From Parasponia andersonii (Eukaryota; Streptophyta; Magnoliopsida; Rosales; Cannabaceae), in NCBI GenBank assembly GCA_002914805.1, contig JXTB01000295.1, forward strand, positions 96,550 to 160,549: a stretch of 64,000 nucleotides of DNA, written 5' to 3'. The position numbers and the translations under genes are program-made. The notes beneath the pieces are model-generated. The model was not told where the DNA came from. It ran no database searches and saw only the letters and a program-made list of their open reading frames with translations. Shown one piece after another: positions 1 through 11,168 of the stretch (positions are counted from its first letter, which is position 1; the number at the start of each line of letters is the position of its first letter).

Positions 1-735
1 CCGGTGGCACGCAAAATGAGACAAAATCTCGACCGTCCGATCTCGATTTTCGTGCCGATCACCAAACCACACAATATATATATCAAACTTCTCCAAGAGT
101 ACACTCCAGAAATGAACTCAAAAACATAATCCAACGGCCGGATCAAAAACAATAACCATAAACTCGAAATGCTCAAAAATGACAACTTTCAATCCGGACA
201 AAATGGGGTTAAGATATATATACCTTGATGATCCTTGAGACGAGATGAATCCAACGGGACCGGTTGGGGGTCGAACGGTGGCCGGAATCGTCGCCGGTGA
301 CGAAAAGTCCGAAACGGCCTCCTTGGAGATTTCCGGCGATGCAGGCTGCGGTGGCGATCCGGGACAGGCGGCGAAGCTTCGACACGGCCTGGCGAGTCGA
401 TGCCGGTCGGTGGCGCGGGTGGACGACGGCTGGCGGCGGTCCTGCGGCATCCTGCGGCGGTGCGGCCGAGAGAGAAGAGAGAGAAAGGTCGGGGAAGAAG
501 AGAGAGAAGAGAGAGAGAAGTGAGTGAACAGGCCACATGGCCTGTTTTGAATGGGCTGTGTAATTTTTTAAAAATTACACATAAGTCCCCAAAATTTTAA
601 ATCTCTATCAATCTAGTCCTCCAAAATTTACAATTTAGTCCATCTGCACAAAATTTTTACAAATTAATCCCCACAATATTATATCCGAAAAATTGATAAA
701 ATATCCAAATTACCTTCGAAAATTCCGAGTTTTTA
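1..735 (-). repeat. Gypsy-type LTR fragment (probable Tekay/Del-like chromovirus)
   Basis: This stretch has no credible gene. Read on the minus strand it has the composition of plant Gypsy LTRs: an AT-rich leader with phrases such as TTTGGGGACTTA, a CT-rich tract (complement of 462-520), a GC-rich Ser/Pro/Arg-like pseudo-coding segment, and an AT-rich tail. The tail around 50-85 resembles the tail of the LTR-like element at 61789-62232, with a run of TATATA followed by a GTGCGGTTT/GTGTGGTTT motif. The element continues beyond the left edge of the window, and its other boundary, at the Copia remnant near 735, is approximate. The lineage is inferred from general resemblance only. Confidence 0.4.
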
Positions 736-1024
736 CAAACCCTCTGTAAACTTAGTACGAGGAACTCTTGGAGTTTTCGGTGAGAGTGAAAACTGTAGAG
801 TATATTTATTCTATTTTATTAAAACGCATGTTGTGGTCTCCCGTAGATATAGGTTCCAAGTTGTAGTCAAACTATTATAGAACTTGTGTTCTTTATTTAT
901 TTGCTTGTATGTGAGATTGGGTCTAAATTCAATCTATTATTTGCTTGTATGTGAGATTGGGTCTAAATTCAATCTAGAATTTAGAATATAATTTTATTAT
1001 TAGCTAAGTAGGATGATTATAAAA
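736..1024 (+). repeat. truncated 5' LTR of a Copia element
   Basis: This segment aligns with the 3' part of the LTR at 4025-4272. Shared phrases include TGTAGAGTATATTTATTCTA and ATTATAGAACTTGTGTTCT. It ends next to a degenerate tRNA-iMet primer site. The 5' part of the LTR is missing, cut by the neighbouring Gypsy fragment. A 40-bp perfect tandem duplication (897-936 and 937-976) is present here but single-copy in the partner LTR, so it arose after insertion. Confidence 0.7.
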
Positions 1025-1026
1025 AA

Positions 1027-1038
1027 TAGTATCAGAGC
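1027..1038 (+). other. Copia primer-binding site (tRNA-iMet type)
   Basis: TAGTATCAGAGC differs by one base from the canonical plant PBS TGGTATCAGAGC and lies 2 bp after the LTR end. This is the expected position for priming by initiator-Met tRNA. Confidence 0.75.
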
Positions 1039-1056
1039 TACGTTCAAGTGAGATCC

Positions 1057-1760
1057 ATGGGTTCAACTAAGTTTGATGTCGAAAAGTTCATAGGAAAGAA
1101 CAATTTTGGGTTATGGCGGATAAAGATGTAGGCTATTTTAATATAGCAAGGTTGCACGTCGGTGTTGAAAGGAGAAAGACAGAAAGTAGTCTTCTAAGTA
1201 CTCTGTCAAATGAGCAAAAGGTGCCATTGTCTGACGAAGCCTACAATGCAATCATTTTTTGTCTTGGTGACAAAGTTCTAGTAATCTCTACGGAGACGAC
1301 TGCTGCTAGTGTTTGGAAAAAATTGGAGTTACATGACAAAATCGCTCTTTAACTGATTGTATTTGCAAGAGAAATTGTTCGGGTTTAAGATGCAAGAAGG
1401 GAAGTCGCTTGAGGATAATCTTGATGGCACAAAATTATCTTGGATCTTGAAAACATATGAGTCAAGATTGAAGATGAAGATCAAGCAGTCATACTTCTTA
1501 ATTCATTGCTGAAAACATATGAAAGCTTCAAGTATGTAATGAAGTAGAAACATGAATCTTTGAAACTTGAAGAAGTACAAACATCACTTAAGTCAAACCA
1601 GATAGAGTTGAACACGAAGAAAAAAAATACTCAACAGCAGAGTTACTATTAGCCAAGGAACATTAAGTAAAGAAAATATGCTTCTTGTGCAAAAAGGAAG
1701 GTCATATAAAGAGAAAATGTCCTAGGATAAACAAGAAGGGAAAAAAATAGTGCAATACAC
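1057..1760 (+). pseudogene. Copia gag remnant
   Basis: Conceptual translation from the ATG at 1057 begins with a Copia gag start: FDVEKFIGKNNFGLWR, the typical F-x-G-x-N-(F/Y)-x-x-W core. The frame then breaks repeatedly by stops and indels. Near the end (about 1678-1735) a CCHC zinc knuckle is readable as CFLCKKEGHIKRKCP (C-x2-C-x4-H-x4-C). These signatures are established for Ty1/Copia gag. No integrase or reverse transcriptase follows, so the element is an internally deleted, non-autonomous relic. A 79-residue open frame at 1113-1352 is only a surviving piece of it. Confidence 0.75.
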
Positions 1761-1801
1761 TCGGGGAGTATAGATGTGGCTTTCGAAGGTTATGTTAGTT
1801 A

Positions 1802-2235
1802 CACTACAAGGAAGAAGACTTTCGCCGATACATTGAAGCATCGGCAAAGGTCTTCAAAATGCATTGCTAAAAAACAAAACTTTTTTCGATGCATTTTTTC
1901 GCCGGCGGCCAGTATCAGCAAACAATCGTCACCAACGAAAAATAACATGCATCGGTAAAAGTAGCTTTTGCCAAAGCATTAGTTTCGTTGGCAAAAGTTT
2001 TTCGTTAGTGAAAGGCTGACCAAATTTGGAGTTATGATCAATCACTTGCTGACGCAAAATAAACATCGACAAAAACTTTTAAAAATTTAAAATAAAATCT
2101 TTCGCCGACATATTAATGTATCTTTGAATGTCCACTTAGCGTAGACTTTTCCTGGCGTAGAGGCCAAGTGTGTCAGGAAAAATCTTAGAATTTTTTTTTA
2201 AAATATTGTATTATTTATTATTAAATATTGAATAA
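1802..2235 (+). mobile_element. CACTA-like terminal fragment inserted in the Copia relic
   Basis: The insertion begins CACTACAAGGAAGAAG, which matches the CACTACAAG terminus of En/Spm-type elements. Subterminal motifs such as TTCGCCGA and ATCGGCAAA recur in both orientations, as is usual for CACTA ends. Copia coding similarity stops at about 1794 and resumes at about 2243. The 7 bp TTAGTTA occurs on both sides (1795-1801 and 2236-2242). No CTTGTAGTG right terminus is visible, so this is a truncated or unusual derivative. A 7-bp duplication is longer than the 3 bp expected for CACTA, and the class call is therefore tentative. Confidence 0.5.
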
Positions 2236-2242
2236 TTAGTTA

Positions 2243-2640
2243 CTATAGAAAAAGTGAAGAATCAATGGAAACTTGATTCTGGCTATGGCTTTCATGCACT
2301 TCTACAAAGGCACTTATTTACATAATATAGAGAGGTTGATAGTGATGTAGTTTCCCATAAGTAAGGTTGTTGGCATTGGAACGATCAATCTCAGTTTGGT
2401 AAATAGTGTAGAGATAGAATTGAAGGAAGTCAAGCACATTGAAGACTTGAAGTAGAATTTGATATCCTTAGGGGCACTTGATGCAGCAAGGTATACTAGC
2501 AAGATCAGAAAGGGAACTCTTGAAGTGTGGTTGGAGTCTACGAAAGTCATGGAGTGTGTAAAGCAAGATAATTTGTCCATAGTGCTTAGATTAGCAATGG
2601 ACATGACGAGGGAAAAGGCTCGGGCTGCAAAGAAAGTTTA
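2243..2640 (+). pseudogene. Copia protease remnant
   Basis: Downstream of the insertion the translation resumes with the Copia protease and pre-integrase region. WKLDSG (the aspartic protease D-S-G triad, about 2264-2281) is followed by the VGIGTINLSL and NLISLGALD segments near 2370-2470. Stops interrupt it, for example just before NLISLGALD. From about 2640 to 2845 only scattered similarity remains, ending in a polypurine-like AAGGTGGAGA next to the 3' LTR. Integrase, RT and RNase H are absent. The order gag-PR on the same strand, separated by the CACTA-like insert, shows that the two pieces were once one reading unit. Confidence 0.65.
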
Positions 2641-2845
2641 AGAAAGGGTGAGACCGGTCACGAAAAATTCCATGAAAGCGCTTGATTCAAGGTAGAGCTA
2701 TCGAGCATGGAGAGTTCAAAGCAAGAAAGATCTTGGATGATTGTTGGTGCAAAACGATTATCCAAGGGCAATGGGGAGTAATTCGTGCTGGTTGGAGACT
2801 ACAAGCGACCAAGGGGTAATTTAAGGAGTAGCTAAGGTGGAGAAT

Positions 2846-4272
2846 TGTTACGTGTGGCTATACTTTTAACGTATCCTAATACAACTAAGATAATAACAGT
2901 TGTGAGCAATTAAGATTCTTATTGTTGGAGCGGTTTCTCACCAGCTGTCCACGTGTCTCGAACTGCTGATGCTATATTCTCCAACTGTTCACGTGTCCTT
3001 GCTGTCTCAAAGCTCTCTTAACTCCAAATAAGATCGGAGGGGCGGGGGTGGCCATCTGCAAAGACTGTCCGATGTTTAAGTCAGTGGTTTTTCTTTTTGA
3101 TGGGTAGCAAGGAAAATATTTCAGTATGAATATCTATCTTATTCTATGGATCTCTGTCCGTTTTCTTTTTGTTCACAGACTGTTTTATATATATCTGTTT
3201 TGTTTTGCGGACATGCCCCTCTCGGGAATGCATGACTTCTATATATGTAGCCCTGAGATAGTGAACAGCATGGTTCTCTATCTCTGGAAAAATAATGAGT
3301 ACATTTCAACTCAAGATCTTTTTTAACCGTGACGGGCTGAGATTTCTGTGATCTCTTCTGTGCTACCGTGGCCTGATTTTTGCCGCCTCCTACGGCTTCA
3401 ATCTGTTAGGAGTAAGATTTGGGCAAATCGCCGTTCTGTCAGGACGGCTTGTCCCTGCGCACACACCTACCCAGAAACGCATTAAATGCTCTGTCTGGGT
3501 CTNTTGGGGCCTCTGACCCCCAGCTGTCGTGGTTGGGGTCTGACTGGCTGGACCGTCTGGGGTCAGTGATGGGGACCTTGGGGCTTCTGACCCCTCCGAC
3601 TGTTGAGGTAAAGGCCGCTGTTCCCAGACAGCAGACCTTTGGGGCCTCAGACCGCCAGCTGTCGTGGTTGGGGTCTGACTGGCTGGACCGTTTGGGATCA
3701 GTGATGAGTTCTGCCCTAAGCTCGGACAGCCCAAAAGCCGATGATGAGATCACGTGCGATCCGCGTGGCCTTCCTCGTGGCACAAGGTTCGGGAACGGGT
3801 CCCACACTTATCAATTATAATGAGGTTGGGTTTATTATATTTAGACATATGTATATTGACTATTGTACTCCTTATAGACTCTTCTATTTTCTAGGCGTGT
3901 AAGGAAGAGTTCAAATAGCTTAGGACTTTATTTGTTTCCTCGTTTTGTGCAGCCGTGTATAAGCTAAGGCAAATAGAGAGAAAGCGCGAGTGCTTGCGAG
4001 AAAAAGGAAGTGGGATAATCCTGTAAACTTGGTGTGAGGGACTCTTGGGTTTTTCTGTGAGAGTAAAAATTGTAGAGTATATTTATTCTATTTCTTAATG
4101 AAACGCTTGCTGTGGTATTCCATGGATGTAGGTTACAATTTGTAGTCTAACTATTATAGAACTTGTGTTCTATATTTTATTTTCTTGTGCGTGAGATTAG
4201 GTCTAAATTCAATCTAGAATTTAGATCATAACTTTGTAATTTTGTTATTGGCTAAATAGGATGATTACAACA
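2846..4272 (+). repeat. Copia 3' LTR, split by a solo LTR
   Basis: The LTR starts TGTTACG right after the polypurine tract (AAGGTGGAGA) and ends near TTACAACA at 4272. It is interrupted at 2923-3806 by a Gypsy solo LTR, with CTTAT duplicated at the junctions. Without the insert it is about 540 bp. Its 3' third matches the truncated 5' LTR at 736-1024. Confidence 0.7.
2923..3806 (-). mobile_element. intact solo LTR of the Tat-type Gypsy family
   Basis: On the minus strand this 884-bp unit starts TGTGGGACCC and ends GCTCCAACA. It is flanked by the perfect 5-bp duplication CTTAT (2918-2922 and 3807-3811). Its 3' end is homologous to the LTRs of the large element at 24787-43878: both contain the GACACGTGGACAG block, the CAGATGG/CAGGTGG CCACCCC block and a CCAACA end. 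No internal sequence remains, so it arose by LTR-LTR recombination. It carries a 68-bp direct duplication (3504-3571 and 3639-3706, period 135), which makes it longer than the 788-bp relative. One ambiguous base (N) lies at 3503. Open frames inside it are not genes. Confidence 0.85.
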
Positions 4273-4596
4273 AAAGGATATATAAATATATGTATTATTT
4301 TTATTTTTTTTCTTTGGTATAAAAAAAGAAAGAAAAAAAAGGAGGAATTAAATAAAAATGGCGAGTGGCGCGCCGTTTCTGGCAGGAGGAAGAGACAATT
4401 TGTGGGCATTAGAGAGGGCAAAGGAAGAACCGCTGAGTTGTCTAGAATGAATCAAGTGGACCGTTCACATACGTCCATGCACTAGTAGTAGTACTATATT
4501 AATTAAACTATCATAGAATACATCTTTTAATATATATTATATATGTTCGTACATAAATTGAAGTATGCTTTGCCCTACTCTGTCTATGCATTGGGT

Positions 4597-4604
4597 TATA
4601 AAAG
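4597..4604 (+). promoter_or_regulatory. TATA box of the NRAMP5-type gene
   Basis: TATAAAAG lies 91 bp upstream of the ATG at 4695. That predicts a start of transcription near 4628-4635 and a short, roughly 60-nt unspliced leader. The upstream 300 bp (4273-4596) after the Copia LTR is AT-rich and otherwise unremarkable. The gene's core promoter therefore sits only about 330 bp from a transposon LTR. Confidence 0.6.
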
Positions 4605-4694
4605 CAGTCGCATTATATATATACACAACAAAGGCCATTGTCCGGTATCCACAGGAAGTGGTGAAAACAAATTGAAAGAGGGAGAAACAGAGAA

Positions 4695-7600
4695 ATGGGA
4701 AGCATGCAAGAACAAGTGCAGCGAGGAAATGGTGGCAGCAACCGCATAGCCGCCATCAACCTCGACGGAACACCACCCATGAGCAACACTACCACTGATG
4801 ATCATGATCATGATCAGGTCATACTCTTAAGATATTATTTCTCTTTGGCCTATTATATATATAAATATATATTTGTGTGCCTGTGTATGTTTCAAATAAA
4901 TATGTACATAACGCAATTAGAGAAAGGTGTGTGGCTGACTCTGTTTCATTCATATGGCATGCCTTAATTTGAAATCAGAGACCTGGATGGAGAAAGTTTC
5001 TGGCTTTTGTTGGCCCCGGATTTCTTGTCTCTTTGGCTTATCTTGACCCTGGCAACTGTATGTAACTCCATCTCTCTCTGCTTTTGTCTAGCTATTAATG
5101 TTGACAAGATTCTTATACTCGGCAATGATGGCACAGTGGAAACTGATCTGCAAGCAGGAGCTAACCATGGATATGAGGTACTCAATACTAAATTAAAGAC
5201 AAACGCGGAAAATATAAAGCTGTTTTATTTGCTTTATCTGATCATTTCACATTTATTTATGTTTCATTATATATATATATACACATACTCATCACTCGGA
5301 ACTAACGAGAAAATCTAAGCCCTGGCTTTGTTATTTCAGCTTCTGTGGGTCATCCTTATTGGCTTGATATTTGCTCTTATAATCCAGTCTCTCGCAGCTA
5401 ACCTAGGTGTGACTACAGGTAATTATATCAGTAATAAGACCCTTCAACAAAAATTAATTTACATCCTTATACATTCAGATTAATTTAAGCAGCTGCAAAC
5501 AATTTTTTTATTTAAAAAATAATAAATTTAATTATATTAGTTGTTTGCTGGATTTTCAGGAAAACATCTTTCGGAGTTATGCAAGGCTGAGTACCCAATG
5601 TTTATCAAGTACTGTTTATGGCTGCTTGCGGAGCTTGCCGTTATAGCCGCAGATATCCCAGAAGGCATTTATTCATTTATTGTTTCTTCTTAGGGTGCTT
5701 ATAAACATATATCTGTCATCGTTTCATTCAAAATTGAAATAATAAACATTAAGAAAAAAATATAATATAGTCAATGAATATTATAATGCATGTTGGAATA
5801 TTTAACCCTTATTGTATTTTGGGTTTTTTTTTCACTTGTGGCAGTTATTGGAACGGCCTTTTCACTAAACATACTCTTCAAAATCCCAGTTTGGGTTGGA
5901 GTTCTGTTGACCGGTAGTAGCACTCTGCTCCTTCTTGGTCTCCAACGATATGGGGTAATTCAATCTTGATGTAAAAAAGCAAAATAATTAAAAATCTCTT
6001 TATTACGTTAACTGATTCTTTTATGTCCAATTTTTAGCGTTTACATTTCTAAGTTATCACTACACGTGTGTAATTTACACTGACTTGACAATTTCATGCA
6101 TTCTTCTGGTGTGGTGGTGGGCCTTTTCATATATAAATTTATCGTTAGTTAAATTGGGGTTCCATAACCATTTTTGTCTTTTTCAACTTTAAACTCATAT
6201 TTGAGAAAAATACTAAGCAGATTCCCTGTAAGTATTTAATTTCTTTCTGTTTAACTTTATGGTCTTTTATTTTTTTCTCTTTTTAAAGCTCTAGATCTTC
6301 TTCTATTTTAATAAAATTAAGTTGTTTAGGGAGCATTCATATATACATATATACATATAGATAGACCTCATTACAATTGTTTCTTCCTGTCTAAATGAGA
6401 AATCCCCTATGTTAATCCTACACAAAATATCTTCATACTACTTTATATATAAATCATAACAACTTAGTATGTCGGTCCAAATTACTAGCTTGAAAATAAC
6501 TTAAATATGATTTTCTAGCACATATGTGGTGTGAGACTTGAGACGATCTCTGACAGTCTTTCAAATCCACGTAGATATGGAATAGGTCTTGCTATGATAC
6601 CGAGTGTAATATTATTCGGTCTCATCTAAAAATACTAAATGTTAACTTGAAAGTGTTTTTTAGATTATGGATTGAGCAATGTTATGGGACACCAGTGGTG
6701 TCCAGTACTATAATGATGTGTCTGTTTGTTATTGGATGATTTTAATTCATAAATTGGGTCTTATATGTGTCGATCTGCATTATAATTATAATTAGTTAGT
6801 GACAGACTGATATATTATGTGATGTTAGACATCACTGATACTTCATAATATTATTCTTATAGACTACCATTTAAATATTCATAATCTTCATACAACATAC
6901 ATATATTCTCCATTATATATGCACACAAAAAAAAATTAGTTTCTTCTCCACAAAACTTGGTATAAAATAACAAAAAAAAAAAGTTTTCGTGAAAGTTTTA
7001 TTTTTTTTTCATTATCATTATTATAGTGATAATATTCTCCTGAAAAGGCTAAAACGCAAAATTCCACACAGAAACTTACCACTACATGTACATTATTCAA
7101 TTAAGGAGGTTAACCTAGCTTGGTGTTTTCTTTTTTTTTTTTTTTTTGAAAGAAAATTTGCTGTCTAGTTCGCTAGCTATAGTCATATAATTGTTTGTTG
7201 TGTGAATGGCTAACCACTTAACCTTTTAAATTATAATCCAATTTAAGCATGTGGTCTTCATAAAGCTCATTAACTAATATAAGAAATTAGTTTTAATTCT
7301 TTTATTTTGTTTTGTTCTTTTTCTTGGGTTGTGCAATGAACAGGTTAGGAAGCTGGAATTGCTAATATCAGTATTGGTATTCATAATGGCAGCATGTTTC
7401 TTTGGAGAGATGAGTTATGTTAAACCCCCAGCCTCGGGTGTCCTCAAGGGAATGTTTGTCCCAAAGCTCAGCGGCCAAGGGGCCACTGGCGATGCCATCG
7501 CCCTTTTGGGTGCTCTTGTCATGCCGTACGATCCATCTTTCTTTTATTAGTTAAATAAATCTATATTCAAGTTATGAGTTTTTATCCCTCAAATAAATCT

Positions 7601-10361
7601 ATATTCAAGTTATGAGTAACTCCTAATAAATAAATTTGATTTATTACTACATAAAAAATTATTAAATTGTTTTTCCCTTCTTTTTTTGGGTATTAATTTA
7701 TAGGCACAATCTTTTCCTGCATTCGGCTCTCGTGCTGTCTAGGAGAGTACCCAACTCTGTCCGCGGAATTAATGTAAGTAATACCATATATTACTGTGTC
7801 ATCTGTTCCTTTCCATTAATTATATAACGGATAAAATCACTGGTTGTATTTTGATATTTTGTTTAATTTGTATTTTTTTATTTTAATTATTATTAATATT
7901 AATTTTTAGGTTTAAAATTCGTTATAAATTTATACACTTACATTAATTTAGAAGAATTACTTTATCAAAATACTATTTAAAAAATTAAAAATAAATTATA
8001 TAAAAATTAATCCGAGAATAAGGTTATTAAATTATCATGATAAATTAATTGTTTTAAATTAATGTAGGTATAAATTTATAACAGATTTTAAATTTAAAGA
8101 TTAATATTGATAATAATCAAAACATAAAATACAAATTAAACAAAATATCAAAATATGAGATATAAAAATGAAATTATCGCTGTTATAACATATAGATGGT
8201 TGCAAAGCATATATATATATATATTATATATATGTATATATATATATAAAAGCATGGCTTTTAGTACCTTAGAGGATATCGTACAATTTCAATTTCCTAT
8301 CCATTTATCCAACTTGAAGAGTGTCTTTTTTTAAAAAAAAAAATTATGGATTCTATAATATTATTGATGAATGAATTAATTAATTAATTGGTTGCAGGAT
8401 GCATGCCGATACTTCTTGATAGAAAGTGGATTTGCATTGTTTGTAGCGTTCTTGATCAATGTGGCTGTTATCTCTGTATCGGGCACCGTTTGCACTGCTT
8501 CTAACCTTTCAAATGATAATTCGGACAGATGTAGTGATCTTACTCTCAACTCCGCCTCTTTCCTTCTACAGGTTCATCACCATTACGATATAAGTATATG
8601 AATATATATAGAGATCGGATGTAGTCTATCACCATTACATATAAATATATAAATGTATATATAAGAATAAGACGTAATCTTATTCGGAGATTGGTTTCGT
8701 TATACAAAAAGTATAATTACGTACATAATTATGTAATAAATGTTTATGACCTACTGCATATTATATATGTATTATGTGCTGGCTAAATATGTAACGGACC
8801 AATCTTTAAAGACTATATTAAAAATCATATGCAAATATATATATATATATACACGAATTCTAATTAATTGTGTATAATTTTTTATATAAGATAAGATGAG
8901 AAATTCGAATAGAAGAGTAAGGAGTGATAAACTTTAGACAGAAATAGATAAATTAGTAGAAAAGTGATAAAATTTGATAACAATTCAGGAGAAAATCAAA
9001 ACAATAAAGGAGGAAATACAAACAATTCAATATTCATTTATTCATATCCTGCATCAATTATACGATAATACAGAGAGTAATGTTTGTATGCAGAATGTGT
9101 TGGGAAAGTCTAGCAAAGTTATTTATGCCATTGCACTACTAGCCTCTGGCCAAAGCTCCGCCATTACAGGCACTTATGCAGGACAATTTATCATGCAGGT
9201 ATATTTCTTTCTTTACTTCTTTCTTTCTTTTTTTGGGTACTGACAAGTGTGATTTTTTTAAAATTACTAAGACTAAATTTGCTTCATTACAGGGTTTCTT
9301 GGACCTTAAGATGAAGAAATGGATTAGGAACTTAATGACTAGGTGCATTGCCATTACACCGAGTCTCATCGTCTCCATTATTGGGGGCTCATCTGGAGCT
9401 GGCCGACTCATTATTATTGCTTCGGTTCGTTAATTACCCGTTTTAAACAATTAATTCTTTTTTTTCCCCCCTACTACTTGTGTTTCTTCAGCGGAATAAA
9501 TTAAGAACTCTTAATTATCCTTCTTCATTCGATTTTGCAGATGATTCTTTCCTTCGAACTTCCTTTTGCTCTAATTCCACTTCTTAAATTCAGTAGCAGT
9601 GCCACCAAAATGGGACCCTACAAGAACTCAATTTTCGTAAGTTGTTTTCTGTTTATTATTGTTATTTTATTTTTTTTAGCGTCCAAATGTCGAACCAATT
9701 TTTTTATTACACCTCGTCTATAATAATTTAAACATAAATGATAAAGTCGATGCTAATGCCCTTAAAACTTGAATCAAATCACGTGGCATCATTTTTCTAT
9801 CATACTGTAAAACTACATCATTTTAAAGTTATGTCTTTGAAATAATGTGAAATCATTTTGCGCAAATGTTTGATACAAAACTCATCGTGTAAGACGTATA
9901 AAAAAATTCATTGATTGGAAATGAATTATGACATTAACTCGAGCCTTTTGGTCTATGCTATGATCTAATTTTGGTATAAAACTAAAAGATGGGAAGTTGG
10001 ACTGAACATTGATCTTTGGACATGGCAGATCATCGTGATCTCGTGGATTCTAGGTTTTGGAATCATAGGCATAAACATATATTACCTGAGCACAGGCTTC
10101 GTGGATTGGCTAATCCACAGCAGCTTACCGAAAGTGGCGAATGTGTTCATTGGAATCGTAGTATTTCCAGTAATGGCAGTCTATATCGTTGCCGTTATCT
10201 ATCTCACATTCCGAAAAGACGTGGTGGTGACGTATATCCAGCCAACGAAGAATGACCCGATTGCCCAAACCCATATGGAAAACGGGCATATTTTCGACAC
10301 CAATACGCAGCCCGGAGTTCCGTACAGAGAGGATTTGGCTGATATTCCTCTGCCGCAGTAG
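4695..10361 (+). CDS. NRAMP5: NRAMP-family metal transporter, NRAMP5-type (13 exons, 542 aa)
   Basis: This gene encodes a proton-coupled divalent-metal transporter of the NRAMP family; plant NRAMP5 takes up Mn and Cd at the plasma membrane. Coding exons: 4695-4817, 4979-5057, 5137-5177, 5340-5418, 5560-5664, 5845-5954, 7344-7525, 7704-7773, 8398-8571, 9094-9198, 9293-9424, 9541-9636, 10029-10361. Phases agree throughout and give 542 residues, the usual length. The metal-site motif DPGN is at residues 64-67, and [10 protein letters not shown] begins at 239 and supplies the second metal-binding Met region. ASGQSS in exon 10 is the family transport signature. The tail ends [12 protein letters not shown], as in rice NRAMP5 and unlike NRAMP1 or NRAMP2. 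About 11-12 hydrophobic segments are expected. Intron 5 uses a GC donor. MITEs lie in introns 6 and 8. The start ATG is the first after the TATA box. Confidence 0.93.
6676..6857. mobile_element. MITE in intron 6 of the NRAMP gene
   Basis: Imperfect terminal inverted repeats are visible. The left end reads GCAATGTTATGGGACACCAG. The right end, reversed, reads a similar AATAATATTATGAAGTATCAG, followed on both sides by a TGGTGTCC/TGATGTCT block. The unit is about 180 bp. A related left terminus (CAATGCTACATGGGGCACAC) occurs near 24015. The target duplication is not clear. This element partly explains why intron 6 (5955-7343) is the longest of the gene. Confidence 0.5.
7826..8189. mobile_element. 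foldback element in intron 8 of the NRAMP gene
   Basis: Two arms of about 135 bp (about 7828-7965 and 8030-8178) are inverted copies of each other. Anchors such as TTGATATTTTGTTTAATTTG and TTATAAATTTATAC occur in opposite orientation, around a loop of about 60 bp. Outer ends share ATAAC. It is very AT-rich and non-coding, a typical foldback MITE. The transcript of the gene could form a long hairpin here before splicing. Confidence 0.6.
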
Positions 10362-11168
10362 ACTTCTGGTAATATAATTTTCATTCACGGTAACGATCTT
10401 AATCGTGAATATAAATGCAAGGAATAATGTACCGTAATGTAACATAAATCAAAGGCCCTCTCTATTGTGCCTTTACGGGGTAAATGTTTTTGTTGAATGT
10501 TAATCGCAATTGATGTCATAAAAGTTGCTGTTGTCCACTCTCAATGCGGGTTCAAGAACTAACTATATTAATAAAGTGAAAGCAGTTTCAACTTCAATTT
10601 TCGTTTTCCAAGTTTCCTTTTATAATAATAATAACAAAATAACAACAACAAAAATAATAATAATAATAATAATACTAAGATACGGATATGTTTGTCACTT
10701 ATGGCCAACAAAAAATAAATGCTGGCCTTGTGCAAAATAGAAAAATACTCGGTAGCAAGGTCAACCATGCATGGACAATGTTGCTCCCCTACAACATTTA
10801 CATCCTAGAAGCAGTTCTCTACTTGGATAAAAGGGAAAATATTGTATACACACAGCAAATCTAGGATTAAAAAATAAAAAGAACGAAAAAAAAAATTCAC
10901 TTTATTTTTACAACAGAATTCACCTTTGGGCGCTAAACTAAATGTTATAACTAAATGTATGCCAATACAAAACCTACAACGTATACAAACTGCCCCAGAA
11001 CCTCTATTTGGATCACAAGTGAAAATAAAAAATGTGAGGCAGATGAAATTGATGAATCATGAATGACGCATCCATAATCTTTTCCTTTTGTTTCCTTCTG
11101 GTTTCAACGCAGAATGCATCCAAGAGGAAAAACTAGTAATATTTTTCAAATTTAAACAAAACTTCCTT
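10362..11168. other. convergent intergenic region between NRAMP5 and SWI3C
   Basis: This holds the two 3' UTRs. On the plus strand AATAAAG at about 10569 is a plausible poly(A) signal. A short ATA-repeat tract lies at about 10648-10675. No further gene, terminator or repeat family was recognised. Confidence 0.5.

Noticed and set aside
189..536. Overlapping Ser/Pro/Arg-rich frames of about 110 codons on both strands
   Set aside because: GC-rich part of a Gypsy LTR; composition-driven frames in every phase and no domain.
3390..3820. Frames of 114-133 codons on both strands
   Set aside because: They lie inside the solo LTR, span an ambiguous base and reflect its GC-rich internal duplication.
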